Positions 11,866 to 24,122 of a DNA stretch of 64,000 bases are shown piece after piece (position 1 is the first letter of the stretch; each line of letters starts with the position of its first letter). A model generated the notes under the pieces. The model saw nothing but the letters and a program-made list of their open reading frames with translations. It was not told the origin of the DNA and searched no databases. The DNA lies in contig JACCIX010000582.1 in NCBI GenBank assembly GCA_025506515.1, positions 1 through 64,000 of the forward strand, in the 5' to 3' direction. The stretch comes from Flaveria trinervia. Its lineage: Eukaryota > Streptophyta > Magnoliopsida > Asterales > Asteraceae. Both the position numbers and the translations under genes were made by a program.

Positions 11866-12116
11866 GCCGATTCGGGTGAAAGCATATCAGCTAATCATGA
11901 CCTCTAACGTGATGAAGCAAGTCAAAGAGTTTCAAGATGAGGCACTAAAAGAAGATCATCTTAACTTGGAAAGGATGAGAGGTTTGGTTGAGGAATTGGG
12001 TGAAAACACACTTGGTGTTAAAACCGATTTGGGCGGGTGTGGATTTCTCGTTTGGGGATCTACGTGTGAAGATTATGGATGAAGCTCACAAGACTCGATA
12101 CTCCATTCATCTGGGT
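11866..12116 (+). pseudogene. Integrase N-terminus of Gypsy B, cut by element E
   Basis: Continues after the RNase H region to KIMDEAHKTRYSIHLG, the start of the integrase zinc-binding region (relatives read YSIHPG). There element E interrupts it; the motif resumes after E at 24128 with ATKMYQDMKKDYWW. TGGGT before E and CTGGT after it are an imperfect target duplication. Confidence 0.8.
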
Positions 12117-14848
12117 TGTCACACCCTCAAAAACCACGTGCGGAGTTTTTTACCGCGAGGCGTGTGAACAAACCAGGATCATAGTCAATAGTTACTCAGA
12201 ACAACTCTATATGCCATAATTAAAATAAAATCAACCAAAGTATAACTTTAAATTGTGCGGAAGCGTTTTGTAAAACAACCAAAGAAACAAAAAAATGTAT
12301 ACTATGGCAAAACATGCGCCAACCCAAAAAAGTAAACATTAACCATTATAAATAGTAAAGATATCTTGAAGACCGAGTCTTAGAATGCAAGTGAAACCAT
12401 GTAGTTCTCCTAAAGGCAAGCAAGCTAATGACCTGATAATAGCATACTAAAATGTCAACACAATGGTTGATGAGTTCAAGAGTGATATTCAAACATAAGC
12501 AGGTTTTAACAGAGATATAAAGTAGTGCATTGTAACAGATAGCTCGTCCATTAACAATAAATATTATCTAATGATTTTCCAATTGAAGCTGACTGTGTTA
12601 TGTTGTTGCCTCCTGTCACGACTTAACAGGTCATGACAATGTTCAATAGGACAAATTGCACCCGGTTGACCTCGAGTCAACAGGTGGGGCTCGTCAGACC
12701 CAGTAGTACTACCCAAATTTCCCCGCTATTCAATATTAACAATTCGAAAGTGTGAGGACTTTTCCATGATATCAACACTATATTAATATATACACAACTT
12801 GAATATAAAAGCGTTTATTGTTTACCAGTACGCTATCTCCCCAAAAAGAGATTAAGTAAAGAGTGGGGCATGAACTCACCTGATATGCGTAATAGATACT
12901 TAGAGTTTTACTTGACAGACAGAGTGGACAGACAACCTTCAGAGGTTACCTAGATCATATAAGTACATGAGTACGTGTAAACAGAGAACATGTGAAACCC
13001 TAAGTACACTACAACCAAGGACTCAAGGTTTCAGAAAAACAGACATGTTTGACCCAGTTGACCCATTTGACCCGTTGGTGACTTTATGTGTTGTAAAACA
13101 TTCAAGCAATCATACACATATATCATACATGGTTAACATTCAAATGGATCATATCTATCCCATATTATCTAGGTGTAAATGTTAGATCATCATACAACCA
13201 AGTATCATACAAGTCATGCGAATCTAGAACATTAATATGTCCACTAGTTATAACACAACTAACATGCCACACAAAGATCAAATCACGCACCACATGCCAC
13301 GTGAAGCCACTCACGACTTCACATCCTAAACCCTGCCAATCCTACTAAGTAGGGGCTTCAGATTCGCACACGTGTATGATGATCATATTCACATTCATTA
13401 ACCATGTTCATTGCATTCAACATACACCACAACAATCAATTTCCAGTCCCAACATGATGTCCTAACTACTAACCAACATCAACATCATACATGATCATCA
13501 AAGTCCAAACATCACCCATGATTATCCAAGCATCCCATACAACTAATTTAACATGTTCTATCACATTAGAATTCATCCATGAACATACTAACATGCTCCT
13601 AACATCCCAAACATGTTCAAACTATTATCCTTCAAACTTTGTGAAATTAAGTTTCCCTTTTGGGAAAGTACATTCCAACATCTATCAAACACTCAATGTA
13701 TTCATGAATTCATTACAATTATACTATCTCAAGCTCATAACAACATCTAGACATGATTAACAATACCTAGTCATCATAATCCATTAATCATCATGAACAA
13801 ATGTTTCCACTTTTGGCAAGATATGAACAACAACATTCATTCCAAGATTTCTAGAATTCATATCAACAATCTAGCGTCTAATTATCATCATGAACACATC
13901 AACAACATCAATCTATTATTACATTATCATGTCATGGAAATAAAGTTACTATTATTAGTAACCTATGAACACCTACATCAATTCATCAATTCTTTGCAAG
14001 ATCAATGTATTCTACCATTCATACAACCTACTAATCATCATACATTCATCAAACAATCATCAATCATACATAACCTTATCAATTTCGAATTAGGGTTTGC
14101 CTAAAATCAAAGTTGATGATCAATCCATTAAAAACATACAATTCATGCATAATCAACGTTAAACAACATGTATTCAATCCAACTAACATCATCAATTAAC
14201 ATCAATTTCGACCACATGAAGATACAAAATCAAATTAGGGTTCGGATACCATCAAGAACTCACAAAAACATGTAAAAATCTGACCTTTAAACGTGTAGTT
14301 GCTTGCAATTGATGATTCCAACATGTTGTATGCCTTGTAATCGAACAAAACCGAGGCTTGGAGGCTTGTTCTTGGTCAAATTCGAAGTGGGGAGGGTTGG
14401 GAATGCAGGTTGCGGCCGAATGGGGGTGGGAATTAGGGTTTGGGTGTTTTGTTTAATTTAGTTTGCATAATTACCATTTATACCCTTGTGTTTTGGTATT
14501 TTATAAAAACTAGACTTTAAACTCTTTGTAAAATGTTTTTAACTTAATATATAAAGATATAAACTAATGATAGTCATTATATATTTTATCTTTATAAAAA
14601 CACAAGAAATACAAATAAATAGGCATGTTTCCACGTTACGCGACTAATTTCCTAATTAACATTTAAAACATGCAAACACATAAACATAATACCATAATCA
14701 CATAATCAATTAGATTATCAATAATGAAACATTATTAATTATTATTAGGTCACCAACGTTAAACGACAACTAGTGTGTGCTTACGACACGTATGCAAGAC
14801 TCAATGGGACTAACGGAGTTTGATAACGGAAATTTACCGGATGTCACA
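12117..14848 (-). repeat. 3' LTR of Gypsy E (left copy)
   Basis: On the minus strand it runs TGTGACATCCGG (from 14848) to GGGTGTGACA at 12117; 2732 bp. It pairs with 21379-24122 almost base for base. Open frames at 13491-13760 and 13793-14104 recur in the other LTR and are antisense to the element; they are chance frames in AT-rich repeat, not genes. Confidence 0.92.
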
Positions 14849-14860
14849 TTATCCCCATGT
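14849..14860 (-). other. Polypurine tract of Gypsy E
   Basis: On the minus strand ACATGGGGATAA directly precedes the LTR start TGTGACA, the position and composition of the plus-strand primer. A second, older-looking PPT/LTR junction lies at 14961-14980. Confidence 0.75.
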
Positions 14861-14933
14861 TGAAGGAATTTTCATCCCTGTGTTACATGGTGAGAGTGTT
14901 CCATCACTGGTCTACTGTGTTGGCACACAAAAA

Positions 14934-15504
14934 TCAAAATCGAGTGAGTTTTGGATGAGTTGTCACATCATCCCCATGTTGAAAGAAATTTCGTCCCGAA
15001 TTTAAATCAATACCTTCGTCTGCTGGCATCATCTTTTTGAATAGTTGAGGGTACTTAAGCTTCATTTGATCTTCTCGTTCCCATGTGAATTCCGGTCCAC
15101 GTCGTGAATTCCAACGGATTTTGACAATGGGTATCTTGCTTTGCTTAAGTGTTTTCACCTCACGGTCCATCACCTCGACTGGTTCTTCAATAAAACGCAA
15201 TTGTTCATACACTTGAACTTCTTCTCAGTGGTACGACCATTGTTTCATCAGTTATGCACTTCTTTAGGTTTGACACGTGAAATACATCATAGATTCCACT
15301 TAGCGAATCGGGTAGGGCTAGACGATAGGCCACTGGACCTATTCTTTCTACTATTTAAAATGGTCCAACGTACCTCGGATTTAGCTTCCCTCACTTACCA
15401 AAACGAACTACACCTTTCCATGGTGAGACTTTCAACAAAACCTTGTCACCAACCTAAAACTCTAAAGGTTTCCGTCGCTTATCAGCATAGCTCTTTTGTC
15501 TGTC
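14934..15504 (-). pseudogene. Integrase C-terminus and chromodomain of Gypsy E
   Basis: The minus strand reads RQKSYADKRR, VGDKVLLKVSPWKGV and LNPRYVGPF (the GPY/F module, about 15490-15330) with stops, then the open piece 15212-14934. That piece carries the chromodomain: FIEEPVEVMDREVKTL, IPIVKIRWNSR, EFTWEREDQMKLKYPQLF. Chromodomains on integrase tether integration to chromatin in this clade. After the domain the frame runs past the usual end into the duplicated PPT region. Confidence 0.82.
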
Positions 15505-16600
15505 TCACGCTGCAGCCATACGGTTTCGTATCTGCACAATCTTCTCGGTTGTCTCATGAGTTAACTCGGGACCTGTTAGCTGACTATCACCAATTTCTGC
15601 CCAGCAAACCGGTGATCTACATTTTCTCCCATACAGCGCCTCGAAAGGTGCTGCATGTATGCTAGTATGATAGCTATTGTTATAAGAAATCTCCACTAAT
15701 GGCAGGTGAGTTTCCCAGTTATTCCCGAAGTCAATCACACAAGCACGTAGCATATCCTCCAAAGTCTGTATGGTACGCTCACTCTGGCCATCCGTCTGTG
15801 GGTGATATGCAGTACTCATATCCAATCGTGTACCCAAAGATTTATGCAATGATTGCCAGAAATGTGACGTGAAACGAGCGTTGTGGTCGGAAATAATTGA
15901 GATCGGTACACCGTGTCTTAAAATGATCTCTTTAAGGTACAGTCGAGTCAGTTTCTCCATCTTATCTGTTTCCCTAATTGCAAGGAAGTGAGAAGACTTT
16001 GTCAATCGATCCATAATAACCCATATCGTGTCACAACCAGTATTAGTCCGGGGTAACTTAGTAATAAAATCCATGGAGATCTGTTCCCATTTCCACATTG
16101 GTATCTCAGGTTGTTGTAATAGTCCAGATGGTTTTTGATATTCCACTTTTACTTTCGAGCAGGTCAAACACTTGCTCACATATGTAGCTACATCCGCTTT
16201 CATGTTAGGCCACCAGTAGTGCACCTTTAGGTCATGATACATCTTGTCGGATCCAGGATGTATAGAATTCTTAGATTTGTGTGCCTCGCTCATAACTAGA
16301 TCTCTTAGATTTCCATAAACAGGCACCCAAAGTCGATCCATGAAATACCTAATTCTTTCCTCTTTCACCACCAACTATTTATCCATTCCCTTAACGACTC
16401 AGAACCAACATTTTATGCTTTTAAGGCTTCTATTTGTGCCTCCTTAACTTGTTCTGGCAGTTGGGTACTGATAGTAAGCTGTAAAGCTTGCACCCGTTTG
16501 GGTTTAGCTGTTTCCTTCCTGCTTAAGGCATCGGCAACTACGTTCGCCTTTCCCGGATGGTATTTAATAGCGCAATCATAGTCGTTTTATAGTTCCACCC
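15505..16600 (-). pseudogene. Integrase core of Gypsy E
   Basis: An open frame of 289 codons (16374-15505). It has the zinc-binding region (SIHPGSDKMYHDL...CLTCSKVK) and the DDE core: Asp in SMDFITKLPR, Asp in ISIISDHNARF, Glu in PQTDGQSERTIQT; then YNNSYHTSIHAAPFEALYG. All three catalytic residues are present. Upstream to 16600 the connection region (YHPGKANVVADALSRK) is readable with stops. It would insert element cDNA into the genome. It lacks an intact junction to RNase H, so no full polyprotein is made. Confidence 0.85.
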
Positions 16601-16990
16601 AACGTCGTTGCCTCATATTCAACTCTTTTTGCTCGAAGATATGTTAAAGACTCTTGTGATCGGTGTAGATAGTGCACTTTGTACCGTACAAGTAATGTCT
16701 CCAGATCTTTAAGGCAAACACCATTGCACCTAATTCTAAGTCATGGGTGGTATAGTTCTTCTCATGAACCTTTAGTTGTCTCGAGGCGTAGGCTATCACC
16801 TTTTCTCGTTGCATCAAGACACAACCCAATCCTTGAATGGATGCATCGCAATACACCACGAAATCATCCGTTCCCTCTGGTAGTGCTAATATCAGGGCAG
16901 TACAGAGTCTTTGTTTTAACAATTGAAAAGCTGATTCTTGGCTCTCACTCTATTTGTATGTCGTTCCTTAGTGAGTCAAGGCCGTGAGAG
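16601..16990 (-). pseudogene. RNase H of Gypsy E
   Basis: An open frame of 92 codons (16922-16644) with YCDASIQGLGCVLMQ, VIAYASRQLKVHE, LELGAMVFALKIWRHYLYG and YTDHKSL. The catalytic acids of the RT-linked RNase H (Asp, Glu, Asp) are all visible. A stop follows where relatives read HIFEQKELN. Confidence 0.82.
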
Positions 16991-16999
16991 GTTGTGCGA

Positions 17000-17720
17000 T
17001 CTTAGAAAATCCTTATATGAATCGTCGGTAATATCCTGGTAATCCCAGAAATTGTCTTATCTCGCTGTGCGTTTTGGGTGTAGTCCAATTCTTTATCTCC
17101 TCAATTTTGGCAGGATCAACATGTATCCCTTTCTCATTAACAATATGACCTAGGAATTGCACTTCTCATATCCAAAAGTCACACTTTGAGAATTTGGCAT
17201 ACAGCTGCTCATTTTTCAATAGTTCTAAGATCATTTGTAAGTGCTCTTCATGATCCTCCTTGGTCCTAGAATATATCAGTATATCATCGATAAACATAAT
17301 GACAAACTGATCAAGATAGGGTTTGCACATGCGGTTTATGAGGTCCATGAGCACAACAGGTGCATTAGTCAACCCAAAAGGCATGACCAAGAACTCATAA
17401 TGACCATAACGAGTACGAAATGCAGTCTTGGGAATGTCTTCTTCTCGGACTCGAAGTTGATGATAACCAGATCTTAAGTCAATCTTCGAATAATAGCTTG
17501 ATCCCTGAAGCTGATCAAACAAGTCGTCGATACGAGGTAAAGGGTATCGGTTCTTGACTGTTACTTTTTAACTCTCTATAATCGATGCACATCCGGAATG
17601 TGCCATCCTTTTTTTTAACAAAAAGAACAGGAGCTCCCAAGGTGATGTGCTAGGTCGAATAAAGCCCTTATCTAAAAGCTCCTGAAGTTGTGATGACAAC
17701 TCTTGTAGTTCGTTCGGTGC
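17000..17720 (-). pseudogene. Reverse transcriptase of Gypsy E
   Basis: The open piece 17522-17166 holds the palm: YYSKIDLRSGYHQLRV (catalytic Asp), RTRYGHYEFLVMPFGLTNAP and FIDDILIYSR (catalytic double Asp, near 17290). The fingers region is readable to about 17720 with frame changes, and the thumb to about 17000 with stops. It would copy the element RNA. Confidence 0.85.
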
Positions 17721-18143
17721 TAACGATAAGGTGCCCTAGCAATCGGGGCTGCGCCGGGAGTCAACTCATTTGGAATTCGACTTGGCGGGAGGTGGTAATC
17801 CAGGAAGATCCTCTAGAAACACCTTTGGAAAGTCGCGCACTATGGGAATATCCTCCATTCTCCTTTCTTTCGCTTGCTTATCGGTTACGAGTGCTAGAAT
17901 AGCACAACCCCTTCGTAATAACTTGTGGGCTTTCATGTATGAGATGATGCCTATCACAACACCACTCCTATCACCTCTGACTGTAAGGATTTTGTCACCA
18001 ACAGGAATTCGTATGATCTTCTCATGACATATGACTTCCGCTTGCTTGCTAGAGAACCAATCCATGCCTATTACAACATCAAAACCCCCAGCGTAATAGG
18101 CATAAGATCTATGCAAAAGTATGACCAGCAAGTTCTATCTTAC
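17721..18143 (-). pseudogene. Protease C-terminal part and linker of Gypsy E
   Basis: After solo LTR F the minus strand continues KIELAGHTF, then (frame changed) GGFDVVIGMDWFSS, the conserved second half of the plant Gypsy protease. The linker to RT (VFLEDLPGLPP) ends this piece. The break at 18143 is the F insertion; CTTAC is duplicated on both sides. Confidence 0.82.
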
Positions 18144-18423
18144 TGTTAAGTCGGTTTTTCGGGATCGATAAACATCCGAGCATGTTCTTGATGGAAGGAT
18201 GAACAACCAAAACCAAAAGTCAAATCAATAACACAAACTATCAAATATCGGTTTCATTGATAAAAACCTAACAATTACAAGCTCGTTACAACATAAGAAT
18301 CAAGACTCTTGGCAAGGGGAAGATCGAGCATGATCTCCCCTCTCATCCGGTAGCCCTAGGCTCCGGGCAGACTTTCTCTCATTCCTTAATCGCTCTACAC
18401 ACATTGAAACTGGTATATATATA

Positions 18424-18433
18424 GGCCTCGCCC
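18424..18433 (-). promoter_or_regulatory. TATA box of solo LTR F
   Basis: TATATATATA in the context GGCCTATATATATACC on the minus strand, about 10 bp from the palindromic repeat array that lies upstream of it. Confidence 0.6.
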
Positions 18434-18439
18434 ATATTA

Positions 18440-18662
18440 GATGCGACTGGGCCCATTCGTGCGATTGGACATGCGTATGGTTCATCGTACGACTGGACCA
18501 TGCGTATGGTTCAATCGTACAACTGGACCATACTTATGGTTTAGTCTTACGAATGTCCCAATCGCATCTCTCAGTCGCACAGCTGGTCCATTAGCATGGC
18601 TCAGTCGTATGACTGAGTCTCATTCGCATATGCTCCTGCGAATGACCCAGTTCATGTGTTTA
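18440..18662 (-). repeat. Palindromic CGCACGACTG-type repeat array in solo LTR F
   Basis: About ten units of two kinds, CAGTCG(C/T)A(C/T)GACTG and CATTCGCA or CATACG variants, separated by roughly 15-25 bp (for example TCAGTCGTATGACTGA near 18608). The same units form arrays in Copia D. Confidence 0.75.
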
Positions 18663-18747
18663 CCATATCAGGTGTATAACATTAAGCCTAGACTATTCGA
18701 TAAGCGACGGACACACTATATATGTCTATATATTCTCCAACACTTAC

Positions 18748-18960
18748 AGTCTTTAAGGATATGCATACATGGATCTGTTTACCGTCGGCTAATTCCACGG
18801 TGTATTTAGATTCTAAGGCAGAGGGTATATTACTTAAAAGACTACAGAACTTTAAGGACACGAAACTCCTATCGGCTCCAGTATCGAATAGTACTGTAGC
18901 AAAACAACCATTAATAGAGAACCTACCAGTAACAGTTGTGGGATCATTTAGAGCCTCACC
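18748..18960 (-). pseudogene. Protease N-terminal part of Gypsy E
   Basis: On the minus strand ATVLFDTGADRSFVSL (about 18902-18855) contains the catalytic DTG of the aspartic protease, followed by YTVELADGKQIHV up to the F insertion. The frame is continuous over this stretch. Confidence 0.82.
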
Positions 18961-20290
18961 TGAGCCAATGACGAAGGCTCTTCCTTGGCTCTATCTTTGT
19001 TGCCGCCATTACCAGTACCATTGCCACCATTGTTGTTATTACCGTTGTTGTTGTTGTTGTTGCTATTACCATTTCTCCTTAGTTGTGGGCAGTTCGCCTA
19101 TAATGCCCTTCTTTCCCAGATTCAAAACAACCTTTGGGAGTTTCCTAAGGTTGTTGTGGTCTCCTTACCAGTTCACCACGACAATCCTTAGCAGCATGTC
19201 CAATTTTTCCACAGCGTTGACACTTGAAGTTATCACACCTTCCCACATGATGGTAATTACACCGAGTGGACTTCGGATGTCTACCACCATAACCACTGGG
19301 TCCTTGATTTTTTGCAGCCGTTTGGTTGAAGTTACGGTTATTTTCGAACCTCCGTTGTTGCTAAACTGGCTGTTGTTGCTGTGAGGTTGAGGTTGACCGC
19401 TAGAAGATGATGATGCTTTGGTGTTGTTGCCACTATCCCACTTTCTTTTGCTGTCGGGCACGCTTGCCATAGCGCCCCGCTTGGGTAGACGTCCTTGCTC
19501 CACGGCTTGGTCAATTAGCTTATAAGCTAACTGGATGGCTTGCTGAATTGTGGTTGGGTTGGAAGCAGTTACCATACTTTGAATTTCGGGTACTAATCCC
19601 CGTATGTAATGCTCCACACTCTTATGCATCTCATTCACCATTCCCGGGCACAAAGTTGCTAGTTCATGGGTTCTGGTGGTGTAGGCCTCGATTTCCGAGC
19701 CCTGCATCTTCAGTTTCCAGAACTCCATCTCTAGCTTCTGCACTTCATTGCGAGGACAGTACTCCTCAGTCATCATTTTTTTGAACTCATCCCATGGAAG
19801 CCCATTCGCCATCGCTTGTCCTAGCATCTGGACTTGCGCGTTCCACCAAGACAGAGCAGCACCCTCTAAAGTCCCAGCAGCATACTTCACTTGATCAGTA
19901 GGTGGACAGTTGCATTTGGAGAAGACAGACTCAGTCTTCTCGAACCATCTTACAAGCCCTACAGCACCTTCAGTAAGGTGTGTGGTTTACAGTCCATAAA
20001 GGACTTGGAGGTACACACCGGTGGTCCTGTTCTAACACAACACACATTAATCAGACATCCCATACAGTTATGAAGGATATCAGATTTATCTTTCTAGCAT
20101 TGTTTACCTGCTGGCTGACCCGTCTGGGCAGCAGCCACTGCCACCTGAACATGCTCATTATTAGAGCAGCTAATTCTACGGGGGTCATGTTAATAGCACC
20201 ACCGCCCTGTTCTCTAGTGCCACGTCCACGTCCGCGTCCACGACCACATCCACGTCCACGTCCAGGACGTCCATTCTTTTCACTTTACAT
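18961..20290 (-). pseudogene. Gag core and zinc knuckles of Gypsy E
   Basis: The minus strand starts with a Gly-Arg repeat segment (20285-20215, GRGRGRGRG) and INMTPVELAALI. The retrotransposon gag core is the open piece 19890-19165: GALSWWN-type motif (TLEGAALSWWNAQV), FKKMMTEEYCPRNE, LCPGMVNEM, HYIRGLVPEIQ. One frame over is an intact CCHC knuckle CQRCGKIGHAAKDC (near 19235-19190). A second is degraded (CFESGKEGHYRRT) and an Asn-rich tract (19085-19015) follows. A possible intron lies in the N-terminal part (about 20118-20030, GT...AG). Frameshifts at the knuckle and stops upstream disable it. Confidence 0.78.
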
Positions 20291-21240
20291 TCACAAAAAT
20301 AATGAGTAACATCAAACACATTTATCTCATTGAAGTACAGAAAATAGTAAATAAAAGAAATACTGAATCATCACAACCACAACATTCATAACAAAAATGA
20401 TAACCAAAGTAAATAAATTGTAAATGAGTCATAATGTATTTATCAATGTCAAAATTTAAGTTTGTCATTCGTGTGGGGAAACAACCCTTCCCACATAGGT
20501 TTCAAAAAAGAAAAACACTACGTAGTCTAAGTCATATAAAGAAAGTCAATCGACAACATCTGACCCGTCACTGTCATCCTCCATCTCCATCAGTTCCTCC
20601 TCCTCGGGTTCCTCCTCGGGATCCTCATCCTCAGGGTCTGCTGCAGGAGCAGGAGCTATAGCAATCAGAAGTGCTGCTAATTGGGCTTCTAAGATAGCAA
20701 TCCTATTATCGGCTATGGCGTCCCGCTGTTCACGAGCAGTCACGCACCCTCGGAGTGCTATGAGACCATCTTGCATATGGTGACACCCGTTTAGGGTCTT
20801 CCCGTGTTGCTCCTCGAGTTCATCCATTTGATGTCTCAGTTGTACACCTCATGCTGTAGTGTACAGACATCACCCATGAGCCGCTTGACTCGATGCTGCT
20901 CAGTGTCCTGCAGCCACCAGTGCAGCAATCAGTTACTCGTGGACTACACCATCCGTGGGAGTGAAGGCATTAGTTGGTCGGCGTTGTTCCTAGTCCTGGG
21001 CCTCGGGACAGGTACACGCTCCCTATACATAATATGATCATCAAATCTACGATAGAAACTCCAGTCTCGTGGAGGGTCACGCTCCATCAATGCAAAAGGT
21101 TGATCCTAGTCAATCTCCTCTCGAGAATAAGCTAGTCGGGGCCAATCGAATCCATTGTCAGGTATAGGTGCGGGAGGTGGGGATTCTGATCGTGAAGGTG
21201 ATTCAGGTCGCTTACCCGGAGCTCTCGATGACGATGCCAT
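20291..21240 (-). pseudogene. N-terminal gag region and leader of Gypsy E
   Basis: A Ser/Pro-rich start (MASSSRAPGKRPESPS, ATG at 21240, 123 bp from the PBS) is followed by FDWPRLAYSREEID and a stop. The frame 20827-20546 is a coiled-coil and acidic segment (EDEDPEEEPEEEE). From 20545 to 20291 it is AT-rich and non-coding, possibly an intron. Part of gag by position; weakly conserved, so the details are uncertain. Confidence 0.5.
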
Positions 21241-21362
21241 GCTGCAGAGAGTGTGACGTGTATGCCAATTAGTATACAGTAGATGAGAATAAGGCACAAG
21301 TAACTAACTAACTATGTGCGATTATAGTCTAGTGTGTATGCAACTTAGTTCCCTATACCAAT

Positions 21363-21375
21363 GACTCTGATACTA
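21363..21375 (-). other. Primer-binding site of Gypsy E
   Basis: The minus strand reads TAGTATCAGAGTC, one base off TGGTATCAGAG, three bases from the LTR end at 21379. Confidence 0.75.
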
Positions 21376-21378
21376 ATC

Positions 21379-24122
21379 TTTCACACCCTCATAATCCACG
21401 TGCGGAGTTTTACCGCGAGGCGTGTGAACAAACCAGGATCACAGTCAATAGTTACTCAGAACGACTCTATATGCCATAATTAAAATAAAATCAACCAAAG
21501 TATAACTTTAAACTGTGCGGAAGCGTTTTGTAAAACAATCCAAAGAAATAAAAAAAATGTATACTATGGCAAAACATGCGCCAACCCAAAAGAGTAAACA
21601 TTAACCATTATAAACAGTAAAGATGTCTTGAAGACCGAGTCTTAAAATGCAAGTGAAACCATGTAGTGCTCCTGAAGGCAAGCAAGCTAATGACCTGAGA
21701 ATAGCATACTAAAATGTCAACACAATGGTTGGCGAGTTCAAGAGTGATATTCAAACATAAGCAGTTTATTAATAGAGATATAAAAGTAGTGCATTATAAC
21801 AGATAGCTAGTCCATTAACAATAAATATTAACTCATAGTGATATCGCAATTGAAGCTGACTGTGTTACGTTGTTGCCTCCTGTCATGACTTAACAGGTCG
21901 TGACAATGTTCAATAGGAGAAATTGCACCCGGATAACCTCGAGTCACACAGTGGGGCTCGTCAAACCCAGTAGTACTACCCAAATTTCCCCGTTATTCAA
22001 TATTAACAATTCGAAAGTGTGAGGACTTTTCCATGATATCAACACTATATTAATAATTACACAACTTGAATATATAAAGCATTTATTGTTTACCAGTATG
22101 CTATCTCCCCCAAAAGAGATTAAGTAAATAGTGGGGTATGAACTCACCTGATATGCGTAATAGATACTTAGAGTTTTACTTGACAAACAGAGTGGACAGA
22201 CAACCTTCAGAGGTTACCTATATCATATAAGTACATGAGTACGTATAAACAGAGACATGTGAAACCCTAAGTACACTACAACCAAGGACTCAAGGTTTTA
22301 GAAAAACAGACACGTTGACCCAGTTGACCTGTTTGACCCGTTGGTGACTTTATGTGTTGTAAACCATTCAAGCAATCATACACATATATCATACATGGTT
22401 AAGATTCAAATGGATCATATGTATGCCACATTATCCAGGTGTATCACTTAGATCATCATACAACCAAGTATCATACAAGTCATGCGAATCTAGAACATTA
22501 ATATGTCCACTAGTTATAACACAGCTAACATGCCACACAAAGATCAAATCACGCACCATGTGCCATGTGAAGCCACTCATGACTTCACATCCTAAACCCT
22601 GCCAATCCTGCTAAGTAGGGCTTCAGATTCGCACGCATGTATGATGATCATATTCACATTCATTAACCATGTTCATTGCATTCAACACACACCACCACAA
22701 TCAATTTCCAGTCCCAAACATGATGTCCTAACTACTAACCAACATCAACATCATACGTGATCATCAAAGTCCAGACATCACCCATGATTATCCAAGCATC
22801 CCATAAAACTAATTTAACATGTTCAATCACATTAGAATTCATCCATGAACATACTAACATGTTCCTAACATCTCAAACATGTTCAAACTATCATCCTTCA
22901 AACTTTGTGAAATTAAAGTTTCCCTTTTGGGAAAGTACATTCCAACATCTATCAACACTCAGTGTATTCATGAATTCATTACAATTATACCATCTCAATC
23001 TCATAACAATATCTAGACATGATTAACAATACCTAGTCATCATAATCCATTAATCATCATGAACAAAAGTTTCCACTTTTGGCAAGATATGAACAACAAC
23101 ATTCATTCCAAGATTTCTAGCATTCATATCAACAATCTAGCATCTAATTATCATCATGAACACATAAACAACGTCAATCTATTATTAGATCATCATGTCA
23201 TGGAAATAAAGTTACTATCATTAGTAACCTATGAACACCTACATCAATTCATCAATTCTTTGCAAGATCAATGTATTCTAGGATTCATACAACCTACTAA
23301 TCATCATACATTCATAAAACAATCATCAATCATACATAATCTTATCAATTTCAAATTAGGGTTTGCCTAAAATCAAAGTTCATGATCAATCCATTAAAAA
23401 CATACAATTCATGCATAATCAACGTTAAACAACATGTATTCAATCAACTAACATACTAACATCATCAATTAACATCAATTTTGACCACATGAAGATACAA
23501 AATCGAATTAGGGTTCAGCCACCATCAAGAACTCACAAAAACATGTAAAAATCTAACCTTTAAACGTGTAGTTGCTTGCAATTGATGATTCCAACGTGTT
23601 GTATGCCTTGTAATCGAACAAAACTGAGGCTTTGAGGCTTGTTCTGGTCGAATTCGAAGTGGGGTGGGGTTGGGAATGCAGGTTGCGGCCGAATGGGGGT
23701 GAGAATTAGGGTTTGGGGTTTTGGTTTAATTTAGTTTGCATAATTACCATTTAAACCCTTGTGTTTTGGTATTTTATAAAAACTAGATTTTAAACTCTTT
23801 GTAAAATGTTTTTAGCTGATAATATAAAGATTTAAACTAATGATAGTCATTATATATTTCATCTTTATAAAAACACAAGACATACAAATAAATAGGCACG
23901 TTTCCACGTTACGCGACTAATTTCCTAACTAACATTTAAAACATGCAAACACATAAACATAATACCATAATCACATAATCATTAGATTATCAATAATGTA
24001 ACATTATTAATTATTATTAGGTCACCAACATTAAACGGCAACTAGTGTGTGCTTACGACACGTGTATGCAAGACTCAACGGAACTAGCGTAGTTTGATAA
24101 TGGAAATTTACCAGATGTCACA
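21379..24122 (-). repeat. 5' LTR of Gypsy E (right copy)
   Basis: 2744 bp; on the minus strand TGTGACATCTGG to GGGTGTGAAA (the terminal ACA has mutated to AAA). It matches 12117-14848 throughout with scattered substitutions and small indels. Confidence 0.92.

Larger units (their letters stand above)
18144..18742 (-). mobile_element. Solo LTR F (Copia type) inside the protease of E
   Basis: 599 bp with TGTTGGAGAATATATAG at its minus-strand start (18742) and ACCGACTTAACA at its end (18144), flanked by a perfect target duplication CTTAC at 18139-18143 and 18743-18747. No internal region. It has a TATA box (18433-18424, minus) immediately downstream of an array of short palindromic repeats, the same arrangement as in the LTR of Copia D, so it probably derives from a related family although the rest of the sequence differs. 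Confidence 0.88.
12117..24122 (-). mobile_element. Gypsy element E with chromodomain, full length, antisense to B
   Basis: Two LTRs (12117-14848 and 21379-24122) bound an internal region with PBS, gag, protease, RT, RNase H, integrase and chromodomain in minus order. The target duplication is decayed (TGGGT/CTGGT), pointing to an older insertion than I, J, D or F. It is 12.0 kb including the 599-bp solo LTR F inside the protease. Clade is probably Tekay-like from the chromodomain and long LTRs. E has the best-preserved pol of the Gypsy elements here: integrase, RNase H and RT cores each read without stops. Confidence 0.92.

Noticed and set aside
13491..14104. Open frames of 89 and 103 codons that recur at 22757-23026 and 23059-23370, looking like a conserved gene pair
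   Set aside because: They sit at matching positions in the two LTRs of Gypsy E, so they recur because LTRs are copies. They are antisense to the element and of low complexity (Asn, His, Ile, Ser rich).
18722..19384. 220-codon plus-strand frame with Leu and Cys runs
   Set aside because: Antisense to the gag and protease of E; the runs are the reverse reading of the Asn-rich tract. It also starts inside solo LTR F.
12117..24122. The two 2.7-kb copies as a segmental duplication or assembly artefact
   Set aside because: PBS and PPT sit exactly at the inner ends, and a decayed target duplication flanks the outside, so they are LTRs.
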